From Lachnospiraceae bacterium (lineage in GTDB: Bacteria; Bacillota_A; Clostridia; Lachnospirales; Lachnospiraceae), in the NCBI GenBank assembly GCA_017620345.1, contig JAFZQP010000081.1:1-17635 (forward strand): a stretch of DNA of 17,635 bases, given 5' to 3'. The translations under genes were made by a program, and so were the position numbers. The notes beneath the pieces are model-generated. The model was not told where the DNA came from. It worked only from the letters and a program-made list of their open reading frames with translations, and searched no databases. Position 1 is the stretch's first letter. Each line of letters starts with the position of its first letter. Below are positions 1-8,662 of this stretch, in pieces.

Positions 1-162
1 GAGATTCTGCCGTGGGATCATATAGATACAGGTGTGACGAAGGAATTTCTGAAAAGAGAGTGTATCAATTCACAAAATGAGACCGTTACGCCAAACTGCC
101 GTGTAAGCTGCAGCGGCTGCGGCGCAGCAAGATACGGCTGCGGGGTGTGCCATGAAAGTTAG
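1..162 (+). CDS. Radical SAM protein, TIGR03960-type, C-terminal fragment
   Basis: Only the last 53 residues and the TAG stop lie in the window; frame 1 is open from base 1. The visible tail contains WDHIDTGVTKEFLKRE, followed by a cysteine cluster with CSGCG and CGVC. This matches my memory of the C-terminus of the large B12-binding/radical SAM proteins of the TIGR03960 family, which end in INTGV.KEFL and a C..C..C cluster. The reaction of the family is not known to me. The stop overlaps the start of the next gene by 11 bases. That next gene is the family's usual partner (TIGR03936), which strongly supports the assignment. The radical SAM CxxxCxxC core lies outside the window and cannot be checked. 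Confidence 0.82.
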   Translation, partial: EILPWDHIDTGVTKEFLKRECINSQNETVTPNCRVSCSGCGAARYGCGVCHES

Positions 163-823
163 GATCAGGTTTTCAAAAAAAGGAGCACTTGTATATATAG
201 GGCATCTTGATGTTATGCGGTATTTTCAGAAGCTTTTCAGAAGAGCCGATATTCCGGTAAGATATTCGGAAGGCTTTTCACCGCATCAGATACTGTCATT
301 TACTCCGCCGCTCCCGCTTGGAATGGAGAGCGTTGGGGAATATGCCGATGTCGAACTGACAGAAACGGTCACAACAGATGATGCTTTGGGGCGTCTTCGC
401 CGCGAATCTGTTCCGGAGATAGAAATCCTGTCCTTTAAAGAACTTCCGGAAAAAAGCGAGAATGCGATGGCATCTGTCAAAGCGGCCCGTTATACCGTCT
501 GCGGTGATGTAAAGAACATTTCCGAAAGGATCGGTGATTTTCTGGCAATGACGGAAGTGAATGTTATCAAAAGATCAAAAAAAAGCGAACGCACTATAAA
601 CCTGCGACCGCTTGTATATGAACTGGGAGTCTGCGAAAATGATATGATCGATATGCTGATAAGCTCGGGGAGTACGGATAATATCAAGCCGGAGCTTGTT
701 ATGAGCGCTCTTTTCGGCGAAGCCTTTTCTGATCCTGCAAAGTATGAAATAAAAAGGATCGATCAGTATACATTTACTGACAGGCTCATATCTCTCGATG
801 AGATCGGAATGATGATCAAATGA
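152..823 (+). CDS. Radical SAM-linked protein, TIGR03936 / DUF2344 family
   Basis: A 223-residue protein whose N-terminus (MKVRIRFSKKGALVYIGHLD, then RADIPVRYSEGFSPH and PPLPLGMES) is characteristic of the DUF2344 'radical SAM-linked' family. The family is usually encoded directly after, or fused to, the TIGR03960 radical SAM protein, as here with an 11-base overlap. Its biochemical role is not established; the constant pairing suggests that it serves the radical SAM enzyme or shares its RNA or protein substrate. No signal peptide or membrane segment is visible, so it is probably cytosolic. The ATG at 152 fits the family N-terminus exactly. Its TGA overlaps the next start (ATGA), indicating translational coupling to the RNase E/G gene. 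Length is normal for the family. Confidence 0.88.
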   Translation: MKVRIRFSKKGALVYIGHLDVMRYFQKLFRRADIPVRYSEGFSPHQILSFTPPLPLGMESVGEYADVELTETVTTDDALGRLRRESVPEIEILSFKELPEKSENAMASVKAARYTVCGDVKNISERIGDFLAMTEVNVIKRSKKSERTINLRPLVYELGVCENDMIDMLISSGSTDNIKPELVMSALFGEAFSDPAKYEIKRIDQYTFTDRLISLDEIGMMIK

Positions 824-1980
824 TAAAAAACAAAGCAGTTTTTACAATATATGAAAATAAATATGTGCTCATGCATATAGCGGGTAACCGTGCCGAACAT
901 ATATATGTCTATGATGACCTTGACGAAATGCCGCTCGGAACGGTTATAAACTGCAGAGTTGAAAGGCAGACCGAAAACATAGGTGCGTCGTTTGTAAGGT
1001 ATGGAAAAAACAATACGGGATTTATCAACAAACCGATAAAACCGGAGACCGTACTTGCGCTTCAGTATAAAAAGGAGCCCGTAAACGATAAAAAAGCACT
1101 GTTTACCGATAAGATAACGATAGAAGGCGAATATGTCGTTGTTACAGAACATTCCGATCATGTAAAGGTATCCTCGAAGATACCGGATGATAAAAGAAAG
1201 CAGATAGCAGAAACAGTTTCGCCGATCATAAAACAGTCCGGTATGGGAGCCATCGTAAGGACAAAGGCATACACTGATGAAAACGGTGTTGAAAAAGCGA
1301 TCGAAGAATTTGAGATAATAAAGAAGAGACTTGAAAAGATACATGAAAAGAGTCCGCATCTGCCGGATTACAGTATACTCTACTCACCGCTTCCGTCTTT
1401 TGTAAGCGATCTTATGTATCTGATCGATCAGGGAATTGAAGAGGTCGTAACGGACGATCCTGAAATAATGGAAGCTCTTGAGAACAAATATGAAGCAATG
1501 TCCGGTCCGGTCAGCGTGACTGACCGGGTCAGTACGAGAATGTATGAAGATAAACTGATCGATCTTTGTAATCTTTATTCATTTAATGCTAAAATATCCG
1601 AGGCATTATCAAGAAAAGTATACTTAAAGAGCGGTGTATATATAATGATCGATCAGACGGAAGCACTTGTTACCGTTGATGTTAATTCAGCCGGTTGTAC
1701 AAAAGGAAAGGGCAGGAATGATACTTTTCTAGCTATAAACCTTGAAGCGGTAAAAGAGATCGCAAGACAGATACGCCTGCGGAACCTTTCGGGAATGATT
1801 GTGATAGATTTTATCAATATGGATTCGCAGTCTGATTACGATACACTTGCCTCTGCGATCGAAGCGGAACTTAAAGCAGACAGGATAAACTGCAGATTTG
1901 TTGATTTTACCGGTCTTAAACTTGCCGAACTGGTAAGGAATAGATCGGGCAGAACGTTATACAGGAGTTTACAAAGCTGA
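820..1980 (+). CDS. rng: Ribonuclease E/G family endoribonuclease (short form)
   Basis: A 386-residue single-strand-specific endoribonuclease, expected to act in rRNA/mRNA processing in the cytosol. An S1-like RNA-binding region lies near residues 10-75 (GASFVRYGKNNTGFI). The catalytic DNase I-like core is intact: D287 and N289 in VDVNSAG, and D330 in VIDFINM. These correspond to E. coli RNase E D303, N305 and D346, and the 43-residue spacing between the two aspartates is identical. LEAVKEIARQIRLRNLSGMI between them is near-invariant. The protein ends before the point where E. coli RNase E has its zinc-link CPxC motif. The dimer-of-dimers interface is therefore absent or different, as in other short clostridial forms. 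The start overlaps the previous stop (ATGA). rplU-rpmA, usual downstream in Clostridia, is replaced by mutS 2 bases later. Confidence 0.93.
   Translation: MIKNKAVFTIYENKYVLMHIAGNRAEHIYVYDDLDEMPLGTVINCRVERQTENIGASFVRYGKNNTGFINKPIKPETVLALQYKKEPVNDKKALFTDKITIEGEYVVVTEHSDHVKVSSKIPDDKRKQIAETVSPIIKQSGMGAIVRTKAYTDENGVEKAIEEFEIIKKRLEKIHEKSPHLPDYSILYSPLPSFVSDLMYLIDQGIEEVVTDDPEIMEALENKYEAMSGPVSVTDRVSTRMYEDKLIDLCNLYSFNAKISEALSRKVYLKSGVYIMIDQTEALVTVDVNSAGCTKGKGRNDTFLAINLEAVKEIARQIRLRNLSGMIVIDFINMDSQSDYDTLASAIEAELKADRINCRFVDFTGLKLAELVRNRSGRTLYRSLQS
1504..1530 (+). repeat. Strong intragenic hairpin within rng
   Basis: An 8-bp perfect inverted repeat: CCGGTCAG at 1507-1514 and CTGACCGG at 1520-1527, with the 5-base loop CGTGA. 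Outward pairs T-G, G-T and G-C extend the RNA stem to 1504/1530. There is no T-tract after it, so it is not a standard intrinsic terminator. It lies between the S1 region and the catalytic core of the RNase gene. A role in mRNA stability or self-cleavage is speculation; chance within coding sequence remains possible. Confidence 0.4.
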
Positions 1981-1982
1981 AA

Positions 1983-4628
1983 ATGGAAGAAAAAGTATCT
2001 CCGATGATGCAAAAATACATAGAGACCAAAGAGCAGTACAGGGACTGTATCCTGTTTTACCGTCTTGGTGATTTTTATGAAATGTTCTTTGATGATGCAC
2101 TGACAGCTTCAAGGGAACTGGAACTTACACTTACGGGCAAGAACTGCGGAATGGCGGAAAGAGCGCCCATGTGCGGAGTGCCTTTCCATGCAGCGCAGCT
2201 TTATATCAACAAGCTTGTTCAAAAAGGCTACAAGGTTGCGATATGCGAACAGGTTGAAGACCCGAAGGAAGCAAAAGGCCTTGTTAAACGTGAAGTCGTC
2301 AGGATAGCGACCCCGGGTACAAATATTGATATGGATACCCTCAACGAGGAATCCAATAATTACATAATGTGCATATACTATACGGAGGACGTGTACAGTA
2401 TAGCTGTATCCGACATCACTACAGGAATATTCTTAACTACCGAGGTATCCGATGAACGAAGGCTTACAGACGAGATATACAAGTACTCACCATCCGAGAT
2501 CATATGCAATGAAGCATTTACCGTATCGGGATTTGATTTTGAAGGTCTGAAATACCATATAAATGTTGTTGTATTTCCTATCGAACCGTGGTTTTTTGAC
2601 GATGAGTCGTGTGCGGAAGCTTTGATGAGACAGTTCGCTGTATCAAACGTATCCGGACTCGGGCTTGAAGCGGGAAGCGGTATGGTCGTTTCTTCAGGCG
2701 CCCTCATCATGTATCTGATGCAGTCTCAAAAGGGCGGTATTGATCAGATAAGAAGCATAAACATATATTCCGTGACTGATTACATGGTCCTTGATTCAGC
2801 AACAAGACGAAATCTCGAACTTACGGAGACTATGCTTGATAAGACAAAAAAAGGATCACTCCTGTATGTCCTCGATAAGACAAAAACAGCGATGGGAGCT
2901 CGTATGATACGTTCATTCCTGGAGCAGCCTCTTACCGATATATCAAGGATAAAAGAAAGGCTCGATGCTGTTGAGGCGTTTACGAACGACCTGATCCTTC
3001 GTGAAGAACTGCGTGAATATCTGAATCCGGTATACGATCTTGAAAGGCTTATGGGAAAGATCAACTATCGTTCGGCAAATCCACGCGATCTGATAGCTTT
3101 TGCCAATTCGATACGTATGCTGCCGCCTATCAAGGCTTTGCTGTCCGATACAAAGGTAAAAGCGGTGAGCGGATTATGCGATGATCTCGATACTCTTGAA
3201 GATCTGTGTCAGATGATAGATTCAGCGATAAGTGAGGATGCCCCGATCAACATAAAGGAAGGCGGGATAATCAGGACCGGCTACTCCGATAAAGTTGATT
3301 CCCTTAGAAACGCCAAAACAGAAGGGAAAAAATGGCTGGCTGAGCTTGAGGCCGAAGACAGGGAACGTACAGGTATCAGGAATCTGCGCATCAAGTATAA
3401 TCGCGTGTTCGGGTATTATTTTGAAGTAACAAATTCGTTTCTTGAACTTGTTCCGGAAGATTTTATAAGAAAACAGACTCTTGCAAACGCAGAAAGATAT
3501 ACGACCGCACGCCTTAAAGAACTTGAGGATACAATACTTAATGCCGAGGATAAGCTTTTCTCACTTGAGTATGATCTGTTCATTGATATCAGGAACAAGC
3601 TGTCCGCTGCGGTTGACAGGATACTTGCAAGTGCAAGGGCAGTCGCTCTTGCAGATGCGTATGCATCGCTCGGTTATGTCGCATCAGCTAACGGATATGT
3701 AAGGCCGACGCTCAATGAAAAAGGCATAGTGGATATAAGGGATGGACGTCATCCTGTCGTCGAACAGCTGACAAAGGATGAGATGTTCATATCAAATGAT
3801 ACGTATCTTGATAATTCGGCAAACAGGATAAGTGTCATTACAGGTCCGAATATGGCCGGAAAATCAACATATATGAGACAGGTTGCACTTATCGTTCTGA
3901 TGGCGCAGATAGGATCATTTGTTCCGGCTTCATCGGCAAATATCGGAGTAGTAGACAGGATCTTCACGCGCGTAGGTGCAAGTGATGATCTCTCAAGCGG
4001 CAGATCGACGTTTATGGTTGAGATGACCGAAGTCGCCAATATACTGAGAAACGCAACATCGAAAAGCCTTCTGATACTGGATGAGATAGGGCGCGGGACT
4101 TCAACGTTTGACGGATTGTCGATAGCGTGGGCAGTGATCGAATATATAAGCAACAGGAAACTGCTCGGCGCCAAGACACTTTTTGCGACGCATTATCATG
4201 AACTGACAGAGCTTGAAGGCAAGATAGAGGGAGTTAATAATTACTGTATAGCGGTCAAGGAACAGAAGGATACGATCGTATTTCTTCGTAAGATCGTAAG
4301 AGGTGGCGCGGACAGAAGTTACGGTATCGCTGTTGCAAAGCTTGCAGGACTTCCGGATACTGTTGTTGAGAGGGCAAATGAGCTTGCGGCAAAACTGTCC
4401 GAGAATGACATTTCTGCCAGCGTACGTTCGATCGCACAGTCGCCGGCAAAGAAAGAGATACTTAAAAAGAGTGATGATGTTGACAGAGGTCAGATGTCTT
4501 TGTTTGATACGGTAAGCGATGACGAGATCATAAACGAACTGAAGGATCTTGACTGTAACAATATGACTCCGATGGAAGCGCTTAATGCTTTATGCATGCT
4601 TCAGAGCAGACTGAAGAACAGATGGTGA
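1983..4628 (+). CDS. mutS: DNA mismatch repair protein MutS
   Basis: An 881-residue mismatch-recognition ATPase that binds base mismatches and small loops and recruits MutL. The mismatch-reading Phe-X-Glu motif is present as F31-Y32-E33 within RLGDFYEMFFDDA. The connector, core/lever and clamp regions follow (FGYYFEVTNSF in the clamp). The ABC-type ATPase has Walker A GPNMAGKST at residues 621-629, the signature-like DDLSSGRSTFMVEM, Walker B LLILDEIGRGTSTFDG with D700-E701, and ATHYHEL. Near the C-terminus GQMSLF fits the QxxLF beta-clamp-binding consensus. Length and domain order are normal for bacterial MutS1. The ATG at 1983 fits the family start (SPMMQKY follows); the nearest AGGAG is about 15 bases upstream, so initiation is probably coupled to rng translation, whose stop is 2 bases away. 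mutL follows after 4 bases. Confidence 0.98.
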   Translation: MEEKVSPMMQKYIETKEQYRDCILFYRLGDFYEMFFDDALTASRELELTLTGKNCGMAERAPMCGVPFHAAQLYINKLVQKGYKVAICEQVEDPKEAKGLVKREVVRIATPGTNIDMDTLNEESNNYIMCIYYTEDVYSIAVSDITTGIFLTTEVSDERRLTDEIYKYSPSEIICNEAFTVSGFDFEGLKYHINVVVFPIEPWFFDDESCAEALMRQFAVSNVSGLGLEAGSGMVVSSGALIMYLMQSQKGGIDQIRSINIYSVTDYMVLDSATRRNLELTETMLDKTKKGSLLYVLDKTKTAMGARMIRSFLEQPLTDISRIKERLDAVEAFTNDLILREELREYLNPVYDLERLMGKINYRSANPRDLIAFANSIRMLPPIKALLSDTKVKAVSGLCDDLDTLEDLCQMIDSAISEDAPINIKEGGIIRTGYSDKVDSLRNAKTEGKKWLAELEAEDRERTGIRNLRIKYNRVFGYYFEVTNSFLELVPEDFIRKQTLANAERYTTARLKELEDTILNAEDKLFSLEYDLFIDIRNKLSAAVDRILASARAVALADAYASLGYVASANGYVRPTLNEKGIVDIRDGRHPVVEQLTKDEMFISNDTYLDNSANRISVITGPNMAGKSTYMRQVALIVLMAQIGSFVPASSANIGVVDRIFTRVGASDDLSSGRSTFMVEMTEVANILRNATSKSLLILDEIGRGTSTFDGLSIAWAVIEYISNRKLLGAKTLFATHYHELTELEGKIEGVNNYCIAVKEQKDTIVFLRKIVRGGADRSYGIAVAKLAGLPDTVVERANELAAKLSENDISASVRSIAQSPAKKEILKKSDDVDRGQMSLFDTVSDDEIINELKDLDCNNMTPMEALNALCMLQSRLKNRW

Positions 4629-4632
4629 AAGT

Positions 4633-6420
4633 ATGCCGGAAATAAATATACTTGATGAATCTACGATCAATAAGATAGCCGCCGGAGAGGTAGTAGAGCG
4701 ACCTGTTTCCGTTGTCAAGGAACTCGTTGAAAATGCGATCGATTCCGGGGCAGCAAACATCAGTGTCGAGATAAAGGGCGGCGGAATAGACTATATACGT
4801 GTCACTGACAACGGCTGCGGTATCAGCAGAGATGATATACCGAAGGCATTTTTGCGTCACGCAACGAGCAAGATAAAAGATTCAACGGATCTTTTGGATA
4901 TACGGTCTTTGGGATTTCGCGGAGAAGCATTATCATCTGTTGCCGCCGTATCGCAGACGGAGATGATGACCAAGACAGGGGAGGCAGTGTTCGGGTATCG
5001 TTACCGTATAGAAGGCGGCAGACAGATGTCTTTTGAAGAAGCCGGGATCCCGAACGGTACAACCATCATAGTTAAGAACCTGTTCTATAACACGCCGGCA
5101 AGACGCAAGTTCCTGAAAAGTCAGACGACAGAGGGCGGTTATATAACCGAACTCATGGAAAGGATGATACTGTCGCATCCGGATATATCGTTCAAGTATA
5201 CATTGAACGGATCGCTGAAACTGTCAAGCACAGGTGGCGGCGATGTGATGGCTGATGTATACTCGGTATTCGGAAGGGATATACAGCGGCTGCTCGTAAA
5301 CATCGAATCTGAGTCTGAGATCTGCAGTCTTAGAGGATATATCGGAAAACCGGAACTGTCCCGCGGAAATAAAAACTTCGAGCTCTTTTTTGTGAATAAC
5401 AGGTATATTAAGAGTAAAGTGCTTTCGGCTGCGGTAGAAGAAGCATACAAGCCGTATATGATGGTTCACAGATTTCCTTTTGTAATACTCTATCTTGATA
5501 TATGTTCCGATGCACTCGACGTAAATGTTCATCCTGCCAAGACGGAGATCAGGATCTCACCGGAGCAGGATATATACAGGATGGTATATGATGCAGTAAC
5601 AGCAGGTCTGAAAAAACGCGAACTCATTCCGGAAGCGCAGTATAAGCTGCCTGAACCGGAGGCTGAACGCAAACCTGTGTCTTCACAGAGTATAGCTGAA
5701 CCTGTGATCATACCTGAACCGTTTGAAGAAAAGAAAATTGAAGAATTAAAAAGTGTCAGAGAAAAACCCGGGTTAAAAGAAGAGGCAGTTATCGAACCTG
5801 TCCAGGAAACACTGTTCAAAGAAGGCTTTCTTGCCAAAGAATCCGCACCGTCGCACAGGATCATCGGTCAGGTATTCGATACATACTGGATAGTGGAATT
5901 TGAAGGCAGTATGTATATCATCGATCAGCATGCGGCACATGAAAAGGTTCTGTATGAAAGGTTTTCCAAACAGATCGCGGCAGGTGAAGTGATATCACAG
6001 ATGGTCAGCCCGCCGTGTATATTGTCATTTTCTCCGGCGCAGGCGGATATCATCGAAGAGAATAAAGAGATATTATCCAATATCGGGTTTAACGTTGAGC
6101 ATTTCGGCGGAAGGGAATATGCCCTGACTTCCGTACCGGCAGAACTGTTCGGGCTTTCGGAAAGAGATTATTTTACGACAGTTGTTGACGGACTTATGTC
6201 GCAGACAGTTAAGAAGCCTGATGAAGTTGCGGACAGGATCGCAACAATGGCATGCAAGGCTGCGGTAAAAGGTAATATGCGCATGTCACCTGCCGAAGCA
6301 CAGGCACTCATTTCCGAACTGCTTGAACTTGACAATCCTTATAACTGCCCACACGGGAGACCTACGATCATATCCTATTCAAAACAGGAACTTGAGAGAA
6401 TGTTCAAGAGGATAGTCTGA
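4633..6420 (+). CDS. mutL: DNA mismatch repair endonuclease MutL
   Basis: A 595-residue GHKL ATPase that links MutS to strand incision. The N-terminal ATPase (about 1-330) shows INKIAAGEVVERP, the catalytic E30 and Mg-binding N34 (E. coli E29/N33), DNGCGI, RHATSKI and SLGFRGEAL. A Pro/Glu/Lys-rich linker spans about 335-405. The C-terminal dimerization domain carries the metal-endonuclease motif DQHAAHEKVLYE starting at D431 (DQHA-x2-E-x4-E), ACKAAVKGN, CPHGRP starting at C572, and a terminal FKR. It should therefore be a nicking MutL, as in Bacillus, not the endonuclease-less E. coli type. This fits a genome region with no mutH. QMVSPP near residue 456 sits where B. subtilis MutL has its clamp-contact motif, which is an inference. 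It begins 4 bases after mutS with only a weak GGTGAAAG upstream, suggesting coupling. One base separates it from miaA. Confidence 0.98.
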   Translation: MPEINILDESTINKIAAGEVVERPVSVVKELVENAIDSGAANISVEIKGGGIDYIRVTDNGCGISRDDIPKAFLRHATSKIKDSTDLLDIRSLGFRGEALSSVAAVSQTEMMTKTGEAVFGYRYRIEGGRQMSFEEAGIPNGTTIIVKNLFYNTPARRKFLKSQTTEGGYITELMERMILSHPDISFKYTLNGSLKLSSTGGGDVMADVYSVFGRDIQRLLVNIESESEICSLRGYIGKPELSRGNKNFELFFVNNRYIKSKVLSAAVEEAYKPYMMVHRFPFVILYLDICSDALDVNVHPAKTEIRISPEQDIYRMVYDAVTAGLKKRELIPEAQYKLPEPEAERKPVSSQSIAEPVIIPEPFEEKKIEELKSVREKPGLKEEAVIEPVQETLFKEGFLAKESAPSHRIIGQVFDTYWIVEFEGSMYIIDQHAAHEKVLYERFSKQIAAGEVISQMVSPPCILSFSPAQADIIEENKEILSNIGFNVEHFGGREYALTSVPAELFGLSERDYFTTVVDGLMSQTVKKPDEVADRIATMACKAAVKGNMRMSPAEAQALISELLELDNPYNCPHGRPTIISYSKQELERMFKRIV

Positions 6421-6421
6421 T

Positions 6422-7357
6422 ATGAGACCGCTTGTGGTAATTGCAGGTCCGACTGCGGTCGGGAAATCCGAGGTTTCGATAAAACTTGCCGCAAAGATCG
6501 GCGGCAGTATAATAAGTGCCGATTCCATGCAGGTTTACAGGGGAATGGACATCGGAACCGCCAAAGTACGTGAAGAAGAAAGAGAAGGGATCCCGCATTA
6601 TCTGATCGATGTTCTTGAGCCGCAGGATGATTTTAACATTGTACGCTTCAAGGAGATGGCCGATGAGGCGATAGACGATATCGCAAAGTGCAAAAGGATA
6701 CCGATACTTGTCGGCGGTACGGGTTTTTACATACAAAGCGTATTGTATGATATTGATTTTACACCGGGCGATGAAATGACGGATTATCGGCAGGAGCTTT
6801 CCCGGCTCATAGAAGAACGCGGCAGCCTGTATGTTCACGAAATGCTTGCAAAAGTCGATCCGGAAGCCGCCAAAAAGATACACCATAATGACAGCCGACG
6901 GCTGATAAGGGCTCTTGAATACCATAAACAGACAGGTATGCCGATATCCGGTCATAACAGTGAAAGCAGCAGACGAACATCTCCGTATGATTTTTGCTAT
7001 TTTGTATTAAATGATGACAGACAGAAAATATATGAGCGTATAGACCGACGCGTCGACCGGATGATCGAAGCCGGGCTTGTCCGGGAAGTAAAAAGCCTTA
7101 TGGATAAGGGACTTGATAAAAACTTCGTATCGATGCACGGACTCGGATATAAGGAGATCATCGATCATCTGGAAGGAAAAATCACACTTGATGAAGCAGT
7201 TTATATCATCAAGAGAGATACAAGACATTTTGCAAAAAGACAGTTAACATGGTTTAAGCGTGAAAAGGATGTTATATGGATAGATATAAACGACGAAAAG
7301 GATATCGTCGATGTGATGCTTGAACATCTGTCAAGGAAAGGGATAATAAATGAATGA
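6422..7357 (+). CDS. miaA: tRNA dimethylallyltransferase MiaA
   Basis: A 311-residue enzyme that transfers dimethylallyl from DMAPP to N6 of A37 in tRNAs reading UNN codons. The P-loop GPTAVGKS is at residues 9-16. ADSMQVYRGMDIGTAK holds the catalytic D34, VGGTGFYIQS holds T100, and a C-terminal GLGYKEI...TRHFAKRQLTWF is typical of the family. Length is normal. The ATG starts one base after the mutL stop, so translation is probably coupled. The mutS-mutL-miaA order is widely conserved. In many Firmicutes hfq follows directly; here the next gene overlaps miaA by 8 bases and is the PLP enzyme that usually comes after hfq. No miaB, whose product methylthiolates the same nucleotide, is in the window. 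Confidence 0.97.
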   Translation: MRPLVVIAGPTAVGKSEVSIKLAAKIGGSIISADSMQVYRGMDIGTAKVREEEREGIPHYLIDVLEPQDDFNIVRFKEMADEAIDDIAKCKRIPILVGGTGFYIQSVLYDIDFTPGDEMTDYRQELSRLIEERGSLYVHEMLAKVDPEAAKKIHHNDSRRLIRALEYHKQTGMPISGHNSESSRRTSPYDFCYFVLNDDRQKIYERIDRRVDRMIEAGLVREVKSLMDKGLDKNFVSMHGLGYKEIIDHLEGKITLDEAVYIIKRDTRHFAKRQLTWFKREKDVIWIDINDEKDIVDVMLEHLSRKGIINE

Positions 7358-8633
7358 TCTTACTGCATCTTATGAAAGATTCGGTATAAGCAAAAAAGTA
7401 TATGAATTCGGAGAGGACATACTCGAGCAGCTTAAGGACAGGTTTGATTCCTATGATTCGATCGCCGAGTATAATCAGCTGAAGGTCATAAAGGCCATGC
7501 AGGAGTGTCGCGTAAGTGAAGCATGCTTCATGCCGTCAAGCGGATACGGGTACAATGATCTCGGAAGAGATACGCTCGAAGCTGTCTATGCAAAGGTTTT
7601 TAATACCGAAGATGCACTTGTGCGGCCGCAGATAACGTGCGGAACGCACGCATTGTATGTGGCTCTCTCATCACAGCTTCTTCCGGGGGATGAGCTGTTA
7701 TCGATATCGGGCAAGCCTTATGACACTCTCGAAGAGGTGATCGGTATAAGGCAGAGCATCGGATCACTGAAAGAATACGGCATAACATATTCACAGGTCG
7801 ATCTGCTGCCTGACGGATCGTTCGATCTTGAAGGGATAAGAGCAGCAATAAAGCCGTCTACAAAGCTTTGTGCTATTCAAAGATCAAAGGGGTATCAGAC
7901 AAGACCGTCTTTATCGGTCAGATCGATAGGAGATGTGATCTCATTTGTTAAGAGCATATCGCCTGACATTATCGTAATGGTCGATAACTGTTACGGTGAA
8001 TTCGTTGATACGATCGAACCGTCCGATGTCGGTGCCGATATGGTTGTCGGATCTCTTATCAAAAATCCCGGAGGAGGACTTGCGCCTGTCGGAGGTTATA
8101 TAGCAGGAACAAAAAAATGTATCGAACGAGCCGCCTATAGACTGTCATCTCCCGGTCTGGGAAAAGAAGTTGGAGCAACTCTTGATATAAACAGATCACT
8201 GTTTCAGGGACTGTTTCTTGCACCGACTGTAACATGCTCTGCATTAAAAGGTGCCGTATTTGCTGCAAATATCTATGAAAAACTCGGTTTCGTGGTCGTG
8301 CCGACGGCTTCGGAGCCACGTAATGACATAATCCAGGCCGTGACTCTCGGCTCTGCCGAAGCAGTATGCGCATTCTGTAACGGTATCCAGTCCTCGGCAC
8401 CGGTTGATTCGCATCTTACGGCGGAGCCATGGGATATGCCGGGGTACGACAGTGATGTCATAATGGCTGCGGGTGCATTTGTTTCGGGAAGTTCGATAGA
8501 ACTGTCTGCTGATGCTCCGATGAAAGAGCCTTATGCCGTTTATTTTCAGGGCGGACTTACATGGTATCACGCAAAACTCGGTATACTGAGATCGCTGCAG
8601 ATGCTCGTTGACGGTAAAATAGTTGATATTTGA
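7350..8633 (+). CDS. PLP-dependent methionine gamma-lyase / aluminium-resistance family protein (YnbB-like)
   Basis: A 427-residue fold-type I PLP enzyme of the Met_gamma_lyase family (Pfam PF06838), named in older annotations as aluminium resistance protein. Seen here: SGYGYNDLGRDTLE, VRPQITCGTHA, GKPYDTLEEVIG, IQRSKGYQTRPSL, VDNCYGEF (the Asp expected to contact the PLP ring nitrogen) and SLIKNPGGGLAPVGGY, where K238 is the predicted Schiff-base lysine. All family hallmarks are present and length is normal. The true substrate is uncertain; a sulfur-amino-acid lyase is the usual inference from homology to cystathionine enzymes. The ATG at 7350 overlaps miaA by 8 bases and has AAGGAAAGG just upstream. 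B. subtilis ynbB occupies the equivalent place after hfq. This is the last gene of the left block; no terminator is visible after it. Confidence 0.92.
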   Translation: MNDLTASYERFGISKKVYEFGEDILEQLKDRFDSYDSIAEYNQLKVIKAMQECRVSEACFMPSSGYGYNDLGRDTLEAVYAKVFNTEDALVRPQITCGTHALYVALSSQLLPGDELLSISGKPYDTLEEVIGIRQSIGSLKEYGITYSQVDLLPDGSFDLEGIRAAIKPSTKLCAIQRSKGYQTRPSLSVRSIGDVISFVKSISPDIIVMVDNCYGEFVDTIEPSDVGADMVVGSLIKNPGGGLAPVGGYIAGTKKCIERAAYRLSSPGLGKEVGATLDINRSLFQGLFLAPTVTCSALKGAVFAANIYEKLGFVVVPTASEPRNDIIQAVTLGSAEAVCAFCNGIQSSAPVDSHLTAEPWDMPGYDSDVIMAAGAFVSGSSIELSADAPMKEPYAVYFQGGLTWYHAKLGILRSLQMLVDGKIVDI

Positions 8634-8662
8634 TATACATCTAGCGACTCTTATGGTAAAAT
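8634..8662 (+). promoter_or_regulatory. Predicted sigma-A promoter of the mreB-dacA operon (extended -10)
   Basis: The -10 hexamer TAAAAT (8657-8662; 5 of 6 to TATAAT) is preceded by TGG, making an extended -10 (TGn). Seventeen bases upstream is TATACA (8634-8639; 4 of 6 to TTGACA). An alternative reading uses TTGATA at 8630-8635 with TATGGT at 8652-8657. Transcription would start near 8669, leaving a leader of about 28 bases before the TTG start codon of mreB. This would separate the cell-shape genes transcriptionally from the repair block, whose last stop is at 8633. Read-through from upstream is also likely, since no terminator intervenes. Confidence 0.62.

Noticed and set aside
763..1359. 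A 198-codon minus-strand open frame antisense to rng
   Set aside because: Hydrophobic, Phe/Tyr-rich shadow of AT-rich Lys/Asp/Glu codons on the plus strand; no ribosome site and no recognizable motifs.
640..1660. Recurrent GATCGATC-like strings as a possible repeat family
   Set aside because: They fall in frame as Ile-Asp-Gln/Leu codons (ATC GAT) and simply reflect codon preference; spacing is irregular.
5765..5774. Palindrome AACCCGGGTT in the mutL linker
   Set aside because: Short, loop-free and inside a poorly conserved coding linker; nothing around it suggests a regulatory site.
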